Assembly: GCF_036017065.1 (NCBI RefSeq)
Contig: NZ_JAYXHR010000003.1
Location: 501,008-565,007, forward strand
Origin: Uliginosibacterium sp036017065
GTDB taxonomy: Bacteria > Pseudomonadota > Gammaproteobacteria > Burkholderiales > Rhodocyclaceae
Reading direction: 5' to 3'
Length of the DNA: 64,000 bases
Numbering within the stretch: position 1 is the stretch's first letter; each line of letters opens with the position of its first letter. This document shows positions 7,909 through 16,570 of this stretch, piece by piece. The translations under genes were made by a program, and so were the position numbers. The notes beneath the pieces were generated by a model. The model did no database searches. It was given only the letters and a program-made list of their open reading frames with translations, and was not told the DNA's origin.

Positions 7909-9753
7909 TCAGACGCCGGGTTTCCACACCGTGCCGATCGAAAGCGATTCGACCTTGCGGCGACGGCCGTAGATGAAGTTGGTGATCATGCGGCTGACCA
8001 GCACGGCAGAGAACACCGAGGTCAGGATGCCCAGGCAGTGCACCACCGCGAAGCCGCGCACCGGGCCCGAACCGAAGGCGAGCAGTGCCACGCCGGCGAT
8101 CATGGTGGTGACGTTGGAGTCGAGAATGGTGGCCCAGGCGCGGTCGTAACCGGCGTTGATGGCCGCTTGCGGCGACATGCCGGCACGCAGTTCTTCGCGG
8201 ATGCGCTCGTTGATCAGCACGTTGGCGTCGATGGCCATGCCCAGCGTGAGTGCGATGGCCGCGATGCCCGGAACGGTCAGCGTCGCCTGCAGCATCGACA
8301 ACAGGGCGATCAGCAGCACGACGTTGGCGGTCAGGGCGAGCACCGACACCACGCCGAACAGCATGTAGTAGGCGACCATGAACGCCGCGATGGCGACGAA
8401 GCCCCACAGCGTGGAGTGGAAGCCCTTGTTGATGTTGTCTGCGCCGAGGCTCGGGCCGATGGTGCGTTCCTCGATGATCGCCATCGGGGCGGCCAGCGCG
8501 CCGGAGCGGATCAGGATGGCCAGGCGGTTCGTCTCTTCGGTGCTGAACGAGCCACTGATCTGGAACTGGTTGCCGAACTCGCCCTGGATGGTCGCCACCG
8601 AGATGGCCTCACCACGACCCTTTTCGAACAGGATGATGGCCATCCGCTTCTTCAGGTTCTCGCGGGTGGCGTCGCGCATGATGCGGCCGCCGGCCGAGTC
8701 CAGGCGCACCGAGACGATCGGCTGCTGGGTCTGCTGGTCGATCGAGGCCTGGGCGCCGACGAAGCGGTCGCCAGTGAGCACGACCTGCTTCTTGGTGGCC
8801 ACCGGCATCTGCACGCCGCCGCGCATTTCCGGGAAGACATCCACGGTGATCGGCGGGGCGTTCGGGTCGGCGTCTTCGTCCACCATGCGCACCTGCAGGG
8901 TGGCGGTGCGGCCGACGAGGTCCTTGGCCTTGGCGACGTCCTGCACGCCGGGCAGCTGCACCACGATGCGGTCCACGCCCTGTTGCTGGATCACCGGCTC
9001 GGCCACGCCCAGTTCGTTGATCCGCTTGTGCAGCGTGGTGATGTTCTGGCGGATCGCATCGGACTGCGTCTCGCGCTGGGCGATCTGCGTCTGGCTGGCG
9101 ATCAGCAGGAAGTCGGAACCGTCCGTGCGCTCGGTGAATTGCAGGTCGCTGCGCGTGTCGCTGATGGCGTAACGCGCCTTGGTGCGGGTGTCCGCATCGC
9201 GGAAGCGCATTTCCAGCGTGTTGCCGGCGCGCGCCACGCCGTTGTGGCGCAGGTTCTTCTCACGCAGCAGGCTGCGCACGTCGCCGCCCAAGGAGTCGAG
9301 TTGCTTCTCCAGCGCGCCCTTCAGGTCCACCTGCAGCAGGAAGTGCACGCCACCGCGCAGGTCCAGGCCGAGGTACATGGGCAGCGCATGGATGCGGGTC
9401 AGCCACTGCGGGCTGGCGGACAGCAGGTTGAGCGCGACGATGTAGCCCGGATCGTTGGCATCCGGGTTCAGCGCATGTTCCAGCGCGTCGCGGGCCTTCA
9501 GCTGCGTGTCGGTGTCCGACATGCGCACGCGCAGGCCGGTGTCGTCGCGGAACAGCCCGTCATGGGTGATCTGCGCGCCCTGCAGCACGTCGAGCACGCG
9601 CGCTTCCAGCGCAGCGTCGACCTGCACGGTCGCGCGGGCGGAAGAAACCTGTACTGCAGGCACCTCGCCGTAGAAGTTCGGCAGGGTGTAGAGAACCCCG
9701 ATGGCCAGTACGGCCAGGATCAGCAGGTTCTTCCAGAGGGGATAGCGGTTCAT
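7909..9753 (-). CDS. secD: Protein translocase subunit SecD
   Basis: Six-helix RND-like membrane protein with a large periplasmic domain that assists protein export with SecF. At 614 residues it matches the proteobacterial norm. The first helix (residues 10-28) starts after MNRYPLWKN. The D1 motif YLGLDLRGGVHFLLQVD is near residues 127-143, and the C-terminal membrane domain has LTLGMAIDANVLINERIRE and an FGSGPVRGFAV motif. It is preceded by yajC with an 89-base gap that holds a weak hairpin and followed closely by secF. Confidence 0.97.
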   Translation of the reverse strand: MNRYPLWKNLLILAVLAIGVLYTLPNFYGEVPAVQVSSARATVQVDAALEARVLDVLQGAQITHDGLFRDDTGLRVRMSDTDTQLKARDALEHALNPDANDPGYIVALNLLSASPQWLTRIHALPMYLGLDLRGGVHFLLQVDLKGALEKQLDSLGGDVRSLLREKNLRHNGVARAGNTLEMRFRDADTRTKARYAISDTRSDLQFTERTDGSDFLLIASQTQIAQRETQSDAIRQNITTLHKRINELGVAEPVIQQQGVDRIVVQLPGVQDVAKAKDLVGRTATLQVRMVDEDADPNAPPITVDVFPEMRGGVQMPVATKKQVVLTGDRFVGAQASIDQQTQQPIVSVRLDSAGGRIMRDATRENLKKRMAIILFEKGRGEAISVATIQGEFGNQFQISGSFSTEETNRLAILIRSGALAAPMAIIEERTIGPSLGADNINKGFHSTLWGFVAIAAFMVAYYMLFGVVSVLALTANVVLLIALLSMLQATLTVPGIAAIALTLGMAIDANVLINERIREELRAGMSPQAAINAGYDRAWATILDSNVTTMIAGVALLAFGSGPVRGFAVVHCLGILTSVFSAVLVSRMITNFIYGRRRKVESLSIGTVWKPGV

Positions 9754-9800
9754 GGTGTAGGACGGAAAGAGCGGTTGGCGGGCAACCTGAACTTAAGCGA

Positions 9801-9820
9801 AAGGGGGCTGGCGCCCCCTT
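9801..9820 (-). terminator. Weak hairpin between yajC and secD
   Basis: AAGGGGGC, loop GCCA, GCCCCCTT on the minus strand, an 8-bp stem with only a short T-rich tail. It sits 23 bases after the yajC stop and could cause partial termination, lowering secD-secF relative to yajC, or simply stabilise the yajC message. Confidence 0.4.
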
Positions 9821-9842
9821 CGATTGCTTTGCTTCAGCCGGA

Positions 9843-10175
9843 TCAGGCGTTCTTCAGCGTGCCCTTGGGCAGCACTGCGCTGATGGTCGGCTTCTGCACC
9901 AGCACTTCGACGCCGCTGGCGATTTCCAGCTTCACGAAGCCGGTGTCGGAGGTTTCGACGACCTTGCCGGCGATGCCGCCGGCGGTGACGACCTCGTCAC
10001 CCTTGGCGATGGCGTCCAGCATGGCGCGGTGTTCCTTGGCGCGCTTCATCTGCGGACGGATCATCAGGAAGTACAGCACGACGAACATCAGGATGATGGG
10101 CAGGAAACCCATCAGGCCGCCCGTGGGGTCGGCGGATGCGCCGGCTGCTTGGGCATAAGCGTTGGAAATCAGCAC
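9843..10175 (-). CDS. yajC: Preprotein translocase accessory subunit YajC
   Basis: Small single-span membrane protein that copurifies with SecDF-YidC. The 110-residue chain has a short Ala-rich N-terminus, one helix (about residues 23-43, FLPIILMFVVLYFLMIRPQ) and the signature RPQMKRAKEHRAML. A cytosolic beta domain with GDEVVTAGGIAGKV follows. It lies between tgt and secD on the same strand, the order usual in proteobacteria. Confidence 0.96.
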   Translation of the reverse strand: MLISNAYAQAAGASADPTGGLMGFLPIILMFVVLYFLMIRPQMKRAKEHRAMLDAIAKGDEVVTAGGIAGKVVETSDTGFVKLEIASGVEVLVQKPTISAVLPKGTLKNA

Positions 10176-10250
10176 CTTGTTGCTCCAGGTAAGGAATGGA
10201 AAGACGGAAAGTCAGTCAATTTTTGGACGCGAGAGTATATCAGCGCGTCC

Positions 10251-11360
10251 CTACGCGCCGCGGTTGCGCCGCGTCACGAACTCGGACGTGAATTCGGCGA
10301 ATCGGTTCGCGTCGATGGCCTCGCGCATTTCGCGCATGAGCTGCTGGTAGTAGTGCAGGTTGTGGATGGTCATCAGGCGCGCGCCGAGGATCTCGTTGGC
10401 GCGGTCCAGGTGGTGCAGGTAGGCCCGTGAGAAGTGGCGGCAGGCGTAGCAGCCGCAGGCTTCGTCGATGGGGCGGGTGTCGGTCTTGTGCTTTGCGTTG
10501 CGGATCTTGAGGTTGCCCCACTGGGTGAAGATCCAGCCGTTGCGGGCGTTGCGGGTGGGCATCACGCAGTCGAACATGTCGATGCCGCGCGACACACCGT
10601 ATACCAGATCCTCGGGGGTGCCCACGCCCATCAGGTAGCGCGGCTTGTCCTGCGGCAACTTCGGCGTGGTGTGGGCGAGGATGCGCTCCATGTCCTCCTT
10701 CGGCTCACCCACCGACAGGCCGCCGATGGCGAAGCCGTCGAAACCGATTTCCTGCAGGGCCTCGCGCGATTCGTCGCGCAGGTCTTCGTACATGCCGCCC
10801 TGCACGATGCCGAACAGCGCGTTGGGGTTCTGCAGCCGGTCGAACTCGTCGCGCGAGCGCTGCGCCCAGCGCTTCGACAGGCGCATCGATACCGCAGCCT
10901 CGGTGTGGGTGGCCGGGTAGGGCGTGCATTCGTCGAAGATCATGACGATGTCGGAGTTCAACCCGCGCTGGATGCGCATGGATTCTTCCGGCGTCAGGAA
11001 CAGCTTGTCGCCATTGACCGGCGAGGCGAACTTGACGCCTTCCTCGGTGATCTTGCGCAGCGCCCCCAGCGAGAACACCTGGAAGCCTCCCGAGTCGGTC
11101 AGGATCGGCTTGTCCCAGCCCATGAAACCGTGCAGTCCGCCGAACTGGCTCACCACCTCCATGCCCGGGCGCAGCCACAGGTGGAAGGTGTTGCCCAGGC
11201 AGATCTGCGCGCCGATCTCCACCAGCTCGTGCGGGCTCATCGCCTTGACCGTGCCATAGGTGCCCACCGGCATGAAGACCGGGGTCTCGACGGTGCCATG
11301 GGTCAGTTGCAGGCGGCCACGGCGGGCGCCGCCCGAGGTGTTGAGGAGTTCGAATTGCAT
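10251..11360 (-). CDS. tgt: Queuine tRNA-ribosyltransferase (tRNA-guanine transglycosylase)
   Basis: Exchanges guanine-34 for preQ1 in tRNAs with GUN anticodons. The start at 11360 gives 369 residues, beginning MQFELLNTSGGARRG. Visible landmarks are ILTDSGGFQVFSL (substrate Asp), GIVQGGMYEDLR and DCVMPTRNARNG with the catalytic Asp. The zinc site is formed by CGCYACRHFSRAYLHHL. An in-frame upstream extension to 11447 has no family similarity and is rejected. It is first of the tgt-yajC-secD-secF set; queA, its usual upstream neighbour, is 3.9 kb away. Confidence 0.97.
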   Translation of the reverse strand: MQFELLNTSGGARRGRLQLTHGTVETPVFMPVGTYGTVKAMSPHELVEIGAQICLGNTFHLWLRPGMEVVSQFGGLHGFMGWDKPILTDSGGFQVFSLGALRKITEEGVKFASPVNGDKLFLTPEESMRIQRGLNSDIVMIFDECTPYPATHTEAAVSMRLSKRWAQRSRDEFDRLQNPNALFGIVQGGMYEDLRDESREALQEIGFDGFAIGGLSVGEPKEDMERILAHTTPKLPQDKPRYLMGVGTPEDLVYGVSRGIDMFDCVMPTRNARNGWIFTQWGNLKIRNAKHKTDTRPIDEACGCYACRHFSRAYLHHLDRANEILGARLMTIHNLHYYQQLMREMREAIDANRFAEFTSEFVTRRNRGA

Positions 11361-11673
11361 GGGTGACGCGGGAGGAATGATTGCAAGCAGAAGGCGACGC
11401 GCGGGGCCCGGAGCAGGGGTGGTTCCGGGCGGCGCGCAGCCCGGCACATTACAGGATTCGTGTCCATGGCGGGGTTGTCGCCCGGATCAGACACCTTTCG
11501 TCTTGTCATTCCGGTCAGGTTTTGCATCGACACGCATTTTCAACACGCATACTGGCTATGATGGATGCAAGCAGAGCCATAAGCCGGGGCGTGTCATGTG
11601 GGGTGTGACCGCCACCGTTCTTGCGTCAAACGTCGTTTGCGTCAAAGGCCGTATTTCCACTTGGGAGAGTGCT
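11361..11673. other. 313-base divergent regulatory region between tgt and the YiaW/YiaV-like genes
   Basis: No coding frame is supported. On the plus strand a -10-like TATGAT lies at 11557-11562 without a clear -35. On the minus strand TGTAAT (11448-11453) could serve tgt. Close to the plus-strand gene are two copies of TTGCGTCAAA (11621-11630 and 11637-11646) around a small palindrome, listed separately. Confidence 0.5.
11621..11646 (+). promoter_or_regulatory. Operator-like direct repeat TTGCGTCAAA x2 around AAACGTCGTTT
   Basis: Identical 10-mers at 11621-11630 and 11637-11646, 16 bases apart, with the inverted repeat AAACG-T-CGTTT at 11628-11638 between them. It lies 28 bases upstream of the ATG at 11674, where a regulator could bind. 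Function is inferred from position and symmetry only. Confidence 0.35.
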
Positions 11674-12174
11674 ATGCAGTTCGTGTTCCGATGCGTGTTG
11701 CGCTGGCTGGTCACGGCCGGGCTTGCGGGGGTGTCGCTGGCTGCGCAGGCCGCGCTCTTCAAGGGGGAGGCGCTGGACAAGGTGGCGGACATCATGGCCA
11801 TCGTCGTGCTGCTGATCGTGCCGCCAATCGTGATCGCCATCTTCTGGCTGGTGCATGTGCTGCCCGAGAAGATCGCGCACAAGAAGCACCACCCGCAAAC
11901 CGACGCCATCACCACCTTGTGCCTGCTGTCCCTGTTCTTTGGCGGCCTGCTGTGGCCGCTCGCCTGGCTGTGGGCCTATTCCAAACCCGTGTTGTACAAG
12001 GCCGCCTACGGTACCGACAAGAGCGACGAGTTCCATGAAAAGGAGCGTCTGGCTGCGGCGGAAAAGGGTTTGCAGCGCATCGAAGCGGCCGAGAAAGCCG
12101 ACATTAATCTGCTCCTGCAACGTATCGCGGCGCTCGAAGCGCGGCTGGACCAAAAGCAAGGCGGAGTGAACTGA
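11674..12174 (+). CDS. DUF3302 (YiaW-like) inner-membrane protein
   Basis: A 166-residue membrane protein. It has a cleavable or anchoring N-terminal segment (residues 1-27, ending AQAALF) and two helices near 40-65 and 82-103. The DUF3302 signature is clear: KKHHPQTDAITTLCLLSLF followed by WPLAWLWAYSKP. The C-terminal 45 residues are charged and helical, probably a coiled coil (EKERLAAAEKGLQRIEAAEK), longer than in E. coli YiaW. GGGAGAG precedes the start. The stop is one base before the HlyD-family gene, so the pair is certainly cotranscribed, mirroring E. coli yiaW-yiaV. The family's function is not established. Confidence 0.88.
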   Translation: MQFVFRCVLRWLVTAGLAGVSLAAQAALFKGEALDKVADIMAIVVLLIVPPIVIAIFWLVHVLPEKIAHKKHHPQTDAITTLCLLSLFFGGLLWPLAWLWAYSKPVLYKAAYGTDKSDEFHEKERLAAAEKGLQRIEAAEKADINLLLQRIAALEARLDQKQGGVN

Positions 12175-12175
12175 G

Positions 12176-13399
12176 ATGGACATCATCCTGCTGGGTATTT
12201 ATTCGGCCATCGTCTGGTTCGTCTTCATCAAGAAAAAGTGGCTGCCCTGGAACCTGACGTCCCAGGTCATCGTGGTGACCATCCCGATCATCGCGCTGAC
12301 GGTGATGATCCTGACCCTGAACGTGGTGGCGCCGTCCTCCGCGGATGTCCGTGTCTTCAAATACACCGTGCCCATCGTGCCGCAGGTGCGTGGCCGGGTC
12401 ATCGAAGTGGCGGTGGAGGAAGGCAACCGCCCGGTCAAGAAAGGCGATGTGCTGTTCCGCATCGACCCCACGCCGTATCAGCAGACCGTGCGTGGCCTGG
12501 AAGCCCAGCTTTCCAATGCACAGGCAGGGCAGCGTGAGCTGTTCGAGCAGTTGAAGGCCGCAAAGGGCAAGGTGACTGAGAGCCAGGGCGGTATCCAGGC
12601 TGCCAGCTCCCGCGTGCGGGAAGTGCAGGCCAAGCTTGAGCTGGCCCGCAAGCGGGTCGAGCAGAACAAAGAGCTGGTGAGCACCGGCGCCGGCAACCGC
12701 TTCGACCTGGAGAAGGCGGAGACGGACCTCAAGGAGGCCGAAGCCAACCTGGATGCGGCGCGCAGCGCCGAGGCGCAGAGCCGCAGCGCCGAAGTGCAGT
12801 CCCTGGCCAGCGAGCAGCAGATCCAGCAGCGCCTGTCGGCCAAGGTGGGCCCGGATTACGCCCAGGTCGTGCAGATCCAGGCACAACTGGACAACGCGCG
12901 CTGGGAACTGGACCAGACAACCGTGCGTGCGCCGGTCGATGGCCATGTCATCAACCTGGCATTGCGCCCCGGGGCGTTCGTGGCGAGTCTGCCGGTGACG
13001 CCGGCCTTGAGCCTCGTCGAGTACACCGGGCAAGTCATTGCCTTGTTCCGGCAGAACGAGCTGCACCAGATCAAGTCGGGGAATGAGGCGGAGTTCATCC
13101 TGTCGACCAATCCCGGCCATGTCATCAAGGCCAAGGTCGATTCAGTCATCTGGGCGCAGGGCCAAGGCCAGATGCAAATCAGCGGGACGGTCCCGATGAC
13201 CAGTGTGCTGACCATGCCGCCCAGTGGCTTCGCGGTGAAATTCGATGTGGCGGAGAAGGACAGGGACCTGTTCCTGGCCGCTGGTGCAGCGGGGCAGGCG
13301 GCGATCTACACCGACTCGGTCACCTTCCTGCACATCCTGCGGAAGATCTTCATTCGCGTGAGCGCCTACACGAGCTACCTCGTGCTGAAGCTGCACTGA
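12176..13399 (+). CDS. HlyD/EmrA-family membrane fusion protein, YiaV-like
   Basis: Periplasmic adaptor of 407 residues. Two short N-terminal helices (residues 3-18 and 28-50) anchor it, unlike single-span EmrA. The barrel-sandwich half-motif PQVRGRVIEVAVEEGNRPV (about 65-83) is followed by a long alpha-helical hairpin (95-215). The second lipoyl half is VRAPVDGHVINLAL (about 250), with a beta-barrel after it. Adaptors join an inner-membrane pump to an outer-membrane TolC-like channel; here a NodT-type channel follows 13 bases downstream but no pump gene is present. By position, DUF3302 may replace or regulate the pump, an inference only. Confidence 0.9.
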   Translation: MDIILLGIYSAIVWFVFIKKKWLPWNLTSQVIVVTIPIIALTVMILTLNVVAPSSADVRVFKYTVPIVPQVRGRVIEVAVEEGNRPVKKGDVLFRIDPTPYQQTVRGLEAQLSNAQAGQRELFEQLKAAKGKVTESQGGIQAASSRVREVQAKLELARKRVEQNKELVSTGAGNRFDLEKAETDLKEAEANLDAARSAEAQSRSAEVQSLASEQQIQQRLSAKVGPDYAQVVQIQAQLDNARWELDQTTVRAPVDGHVINLALRPGAFVASLPVTPALSLVEYTGQVIALFRQNELHQIKSGNEAEFILSTNPGHVIKAKVDSVIWAQGQGQMQISGTVPMTSVLTMPPSGFAVKFDVAEKDRDLFLAAGAAGQAAIYTDSVTFLHILRKIFIRVSAYTSYLVLKLH

Positions 13400-13412
13400 G
13401 CGGGAGAACGCC

Positions 13413-14867
13413 ATGCGTAACCCAAACTTCCTGCCCCGCGCGCCGCTGGCCGCGAGCATGGCGGCGCTCGTGCTGTCGGCGTGTGCGCTGACCAAGCCTC
13501 CCGAGACGGCGGAGCTGTACCGGCAGGCGCTGCCCGCAGCCCCTTTGCCTGAGCGCTGGCAAAGCGCGCCGAACACGACTGGCGCGACGAGCACGGCACC
13601 TGTTCCGCCGGGTTGGCCCGCCACCTTCAAGGATCCCGCGCTGGATGCGCTGATTGCGGAGGCGCTCGCCAACAACCCGGACCTCAAGGTGGTGGCCAGC
13701 CGCGTCGAGCAGGCGGCGGCCTACGCCAAGGTGGCCGGCGCGGCCCTGGCGCCGCAGGTCAACCTGATTGCCAAGGGCGGCCTCGGCCAGTCCGGCGGCG
13801 ACGGTGGCGGGGTCAATATTTTCGGCCTGTTCGTGAGCTGGGAGCTGGACCTGTGGGGACGCGTGCGCGGCGGGCGGGAGTTTGCCGTGCAGCAGTTTGC
13901 GTCCGCCCAGGCGGATGCCGAGTTTGCCCGCCAGTCCTTGATGGCAGCCGTGACCAAGAACTACCTGCTGGCGATCGAAGCCAGCCAGCAGCGGGCCCTG
14001 GCCGAGCGCATGCAGACTGCCGCCGAGCAGTTGACGGCGCTGGCGCGTGACCGGGAGCGCGTCGGACGTGGCGACGGTTTCGACGTGGCCCAGGCCGACG
14101 CGAGCCTGCAGACCTACCTGGACGTGGTGCAGCAGCTTGCGCAGGTGGAATCGCAGGCGATCCGCGCGCTGGAACTCGTGCTCGGTCGCTATCCCGGCCA
14201 GGCCATGACCGTGCCGACCAGGCTGCCTGATGTGCAGGGTGACATTCCGGCCGGCCTGCCGTCCGCCTTGCTCGAGCGCCGTCCGGACGTGATTGCCGCA
14301 CAGCGTCGCGTGGCGGCGGCGTTCGCCCGCGTGGACGAGGCCAAGGCCGCGCGTCTGCCGCGGTTGTCGCTGACGGCCAACCTCAATGCCATCTCCAGCG
14401 ACATCTTCGTGCTGAAGGATCGCGACAACCCCGTGTGGGGCCTGGGCGCCAACCTGCTTGCACCCATCTTCACCGGCGGCGCCTTGCAGGCCCAGGTGGA
14501 GGTGCGCACCGCCGAGCAGAAACAGGCCATCGCCGAATACGCGCGGGTGGGTTCGCGTGCCTTTGGCGAAGTCGAGAATGCCCTGTCGGCGGAGATCTTT
14601 GCGCGCAAGCGCAGCACCATCCTGTCGCGCAGCGTCAGCGAGAACGAGCGCGCACTGGAGCTGGCGAAAGTCCGCTACCGCGTCGGCAGCGCCGACTTGC
14701 GGGCCCTGCAGCAGCAACAGCTGGCCAGTTTCTCGGCGCAGTCCGCGCAGTTGCGCATGCAGAGCGAGGCGCTGGTGCAGCGGGCCAATCTCTATCTCGC
14801 GCTGGGCGGTGGTTTCGACGCGGCATCCGCGCCGGCCGCAACCGGCCAGCCGGTCGCCAGCCGCTGA
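13413..14867 (+). CDS. NodT-type outer-membrane efflux lipoprotein
   Basis: TolC-like channel of 484 residues. The lipoprotein signal ends in the lipobox LSAC (Cys near residue 25), followed by an N-terminal PPETAELYRQ segment. Two OEP repeats span roughly 70-260 and 280-470. Characteristic pieces are NPDLKVVASRVEQA, VSWELDLWGRVRGG (the usual WELDLWG turn), LPSALLERRPDVIAAQRR and FTGGALQAQVEVR. It follows the YiaV-like adaptor by 13 bases with the same orientation, so the three genes form one operon and may build a trans-envelope conduit. Confidence 0.92.
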   Translation: MRNPNFLPRAPLAASMAALVLSACALTKPPETAELYRQALPAAPLPERWQSAPNTTGATSTAPVPPGWPATFKDPALDALIAEALANNPDLKVVASRVEQAAAYAKVAGAALAPQVNLIAKGGLGQSGGDGGGVNIFGLFVSWELDLWGRVRGGREFAVQQFASAQADAEFARQSLMAAVTKNYLLAIEASQQRALAERMQTAAEQLTALARDRERVGRGDGFDVAQADASLQTYLDVVQQLAQVESQAIRALELVLGRYPGQAMTVPTRLPDVQGDIPAGLPSALLERRPDVIAAQRRVAAAFARVDEAKAARLPRLSLTANLNAISSDIFVLKDRDNPVWGLGANLLAPIFTGGALQAQVEVRTAEQKQAIAEYARVGSRAFGEVENALSAEIFARKRSTILSRSVSENERALELAKVRYRVGSADLRALQQQQLASFSAQSAQLRMQSEALVQRANLYLALGGGFDAASAPAATGQPVASR

Positions 14868-14871
14868 GGCG

Positions 14872-15219
14872 TCACGCCCGCGCGGCGAAGTCGCTCTTGC
14901 AGCGGCTCAGTGCCTGGACGGCCACCGCCCCGAGCAGGGCCGTCAGCAGGATGCCGGTAAAGCCGAGGCTCACGGCCAGTAGCTTGGTCGCCGGCTGGGT
15001 CGGCGACAGGTCGCCGTAGCCGATGGTCAATCCCGATACATAGGCGAAATACAGCGAATCGCCCAGGCTCCAGTTCTCCAGCCAGCCGACCAGGCCGCCG
15101 ATGATCGCCATGATGGCGAGCAGGCCCCACAGAATGGGCCACACGATGTGCAGGCTCGCCCACAGCTCACGTAGGAAGGCACGCCGCAGCGTACGCGCCG
15201 GGCTGGGTTCGGTATGCAT
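14872..15219 (-). CDS. Two-helix potassium channel (Ion_trans_2 family)
   Basis: A 115-residue membrane protein with the K+ selectivity filter TIGYGDL near residues 64-70 in a pore loop. Helices flank it at about 25-48 and 80-103, the minimal KcsA-like topology. No regulatory RCK domain is attached and the soluble tails are short. The gene lies 15 bases downstream of queA on the same strand, so it is probably read from the queA transcript. It is convergent with the NodT-type gene, with 4 bases between the stops. Confidence 0.88.
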   Translation of the reverse strand: MHTEPSPARTLRRAFLRELWASLHIVWPILWGLLAIMAIIGGLVGWLENWSLGDSLYFAYVSGLTIGYGDLSPTQPATKLLAVSLGFTGILLTALLGAVAVQALSRCKSDFAARA

Positions 15220-15234
15220 GGTCTTCCTCCCGTT

Positions 15235-16260
15235 CTAGGGCTGCCGGCTCAGCAGCATGGCGTCGCCATAACTGAAGAAACGATAGCGCTGTTCCACCGC
15301 GTGGGCGTAAGCGGTGCGGATGCGCTCCACGCCGGCCAGTGCGCTCACGAGCATCAGCAGCGTGCTCTTCGGCAGGTGGAAGTTGGTGATCAGCGCATCG
15401 GCCACGTGGAAGCGGTAGCCGGGGCGGATGAAGATGTCGGTCTCGGCGCTGCCGGCGACGGGGGCGCTGCCTTGTGACGCCGCCTCCAGCGCGCGCAGGC
15501 TGGTGGTGCCCACGCAGATGACGCGTCCGCCGCGCGCGCGCGCGTCCGCGATGGCGGCGACGGTTTCCTCCGGCATCACGTAGCGCTCCCGGTGCATGCG
15601 GTGCTCGTCCAGGTTGTGCACCCGCACCGGCTGGAAGGTGCCGGCGCCCACGTGCAGCGTGACGTAGGCGAGGCGTGCGCCGCGTGCGCGCACCTGTGCC
15701 AGGATGTCTTCGTCGAAATGCAGGCCGGCGGTGGGCGCCGCCACCGAACCAAGATGGCGGGCATAGACCGTCTGGTAGCGGGCTTCGTCTGCTTCCGCGG
15801 CCGCGCGGTCGATGTAGGGAGGCAGCGGCAGCTTGCCGTGGCGCTCGATCCACTCCACCACCGTCGCCCCCGGCGGAAAGCGCAGGTGGAAGAACTCGCC
15901 GGCACGGCCCAGCACCTCGACCTCGAAAGCGTCGGCCAGCCGCATCCGCGTCCCGGGCTTGGGCGACTTGCTCGCGCGGACCATCGCCAGCGCTTCATGA
16001 TCGCCGATCGGGCGCTCGACCATCACTTCCACCTGGCCGCCGCTGTCCTTCACGCCATGCAGGCGGGCGTGCAGCACGCGGCTGTCGTTGAATACCAGCA
16101 GGTCGCCTTCGCGCAGCAGCGCCGGCAGGTCGCGGAACCGCAGGTCTTCCAGTGCCGTGTCACCCACGTGCAGCAGGCGGCTGTCGCTGCGGGAGGCAAG
16201 TGGTGCCTGCGCAATCAGTTCCGGGGGCAGGGAATAGTCGAAATCGTCGAGGGTCAGCAT
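15235..16260 (-). CDS. queA: S-adenosylmethionine:tRNA ribosyltransferase-isomerase QueA
   Basis: Transfers and isomerises the ribosyl part of SAM onto preQ1-tRNA to give epoxyqueuosine. The start at 16260 yields 341 residues beginning MLTLDDFDYSLPPELIAQ, the standard N-terminus. FNDSRVLHARL, TAGLHFDEDIL and GTTSLRALEAAS are conserved family blocks, and the tail YRFFSYGDAMLL is typical. No good Shine-Dalgarno is seen. In most proteobacteria tgt follows directly; here a K+ channel gene follows and tgt is displaced. Confidence 0.97.
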   Translation of the reverse strand: MLTLDDFDYSLPPELIAQAPLASRSDSRLLHVGDTALEDLRFRDLPALLREGDLLVFNDSRVLHARLHGVKDSGGQVEVMVERPIGDHEALAMVRASKSPKPGTRMRLADAFEVEVLGRAGEFFHLRFPPGATVVEWIERHGKLPLPPYIDRAAAEADEARYQTVYARHLGSVAAPTAGLHFDEDILAQVRARGARLAYVTLHVGAGTFQPVRVHNLDEHRMHRERYVMPEETVAAIADARARGGRVICVGTTSLRALEAASQGSAPVAGSAETDIFIRPGYRFHVADALITNFHLPKSTLLMLVSALAGVERIRTAYAHAVEQRYRFFSYGDAMLLSRQP

Positions 16261-16304
16261 GGGAGCGATCTGGCGCCCCGGCCGCACAAACAGGCAGGAT
16301 CAGA

Positions 16305-16333
16305 TTGCCGGGGGGCGTAGCTTAAGGGATAAT
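16305..16333 (+). promoter_or_regulatory. Sigma-70 promoter of the tRNA-Leu gene
   Basis: TTGCCG (16305-16310), 17-base spacer, GATAAT (16328-16333). Transcription would begin near 16340, about 8 bases before the mature tRNA end, as is usual for single tRNA genes. Confidence 0.72.
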
Positions 16334-16347
16334 CGCCGGCTTTCCGC

Positions 16348-16432
16348 GCCGGGATGGCGGAATCGGTAGACGCAGCGGATTCAAAATCCGCCGCCGCAAG
16401 GTGTAAGGGTTCGAGTCCCTTTCCCGGCACCA
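16348..16432 (+). tRNA. tRNA-Leu (anticodon CAA)
   Basis: An 85-base cloverleaf. The acceptor arm GCCGGGA pairs with TCCCGGC, followed by an encoded ACCA end. The anticodon stem GCGGA/TCCGC encloses the loop TTCAAAA, so the anticodon is CAA, reading UUG. A long class II variable arm (CGCCGCAAGGTG region) and the T loop GGTTCGAGTCC confirm a leucine tRNA. Confidence 0.96.
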
Positions 16433-16570
16433 GTTACGCGGAATTGCCCTGACCCGAGGTGGTCGGGCGGCTGTGCCTTCGGCCAGCCAGTTTCTTCTCT
16501 TGTTCCATTGTTGTTTCGCCGTCCGCGGCGGACCCCGCTGGCCAAACTGGCCATCCCTCAGGGGCCTTCG

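Noticed and set aside
6901..10158. A 1085-residue plus-strand open frame rich in His, Arg, Gln, Val and Asp
   Set aside because: It is the antisense shadow of secF, secD and yajC, with the composition typical of reverse frames in GC-rich genes and no family motif.
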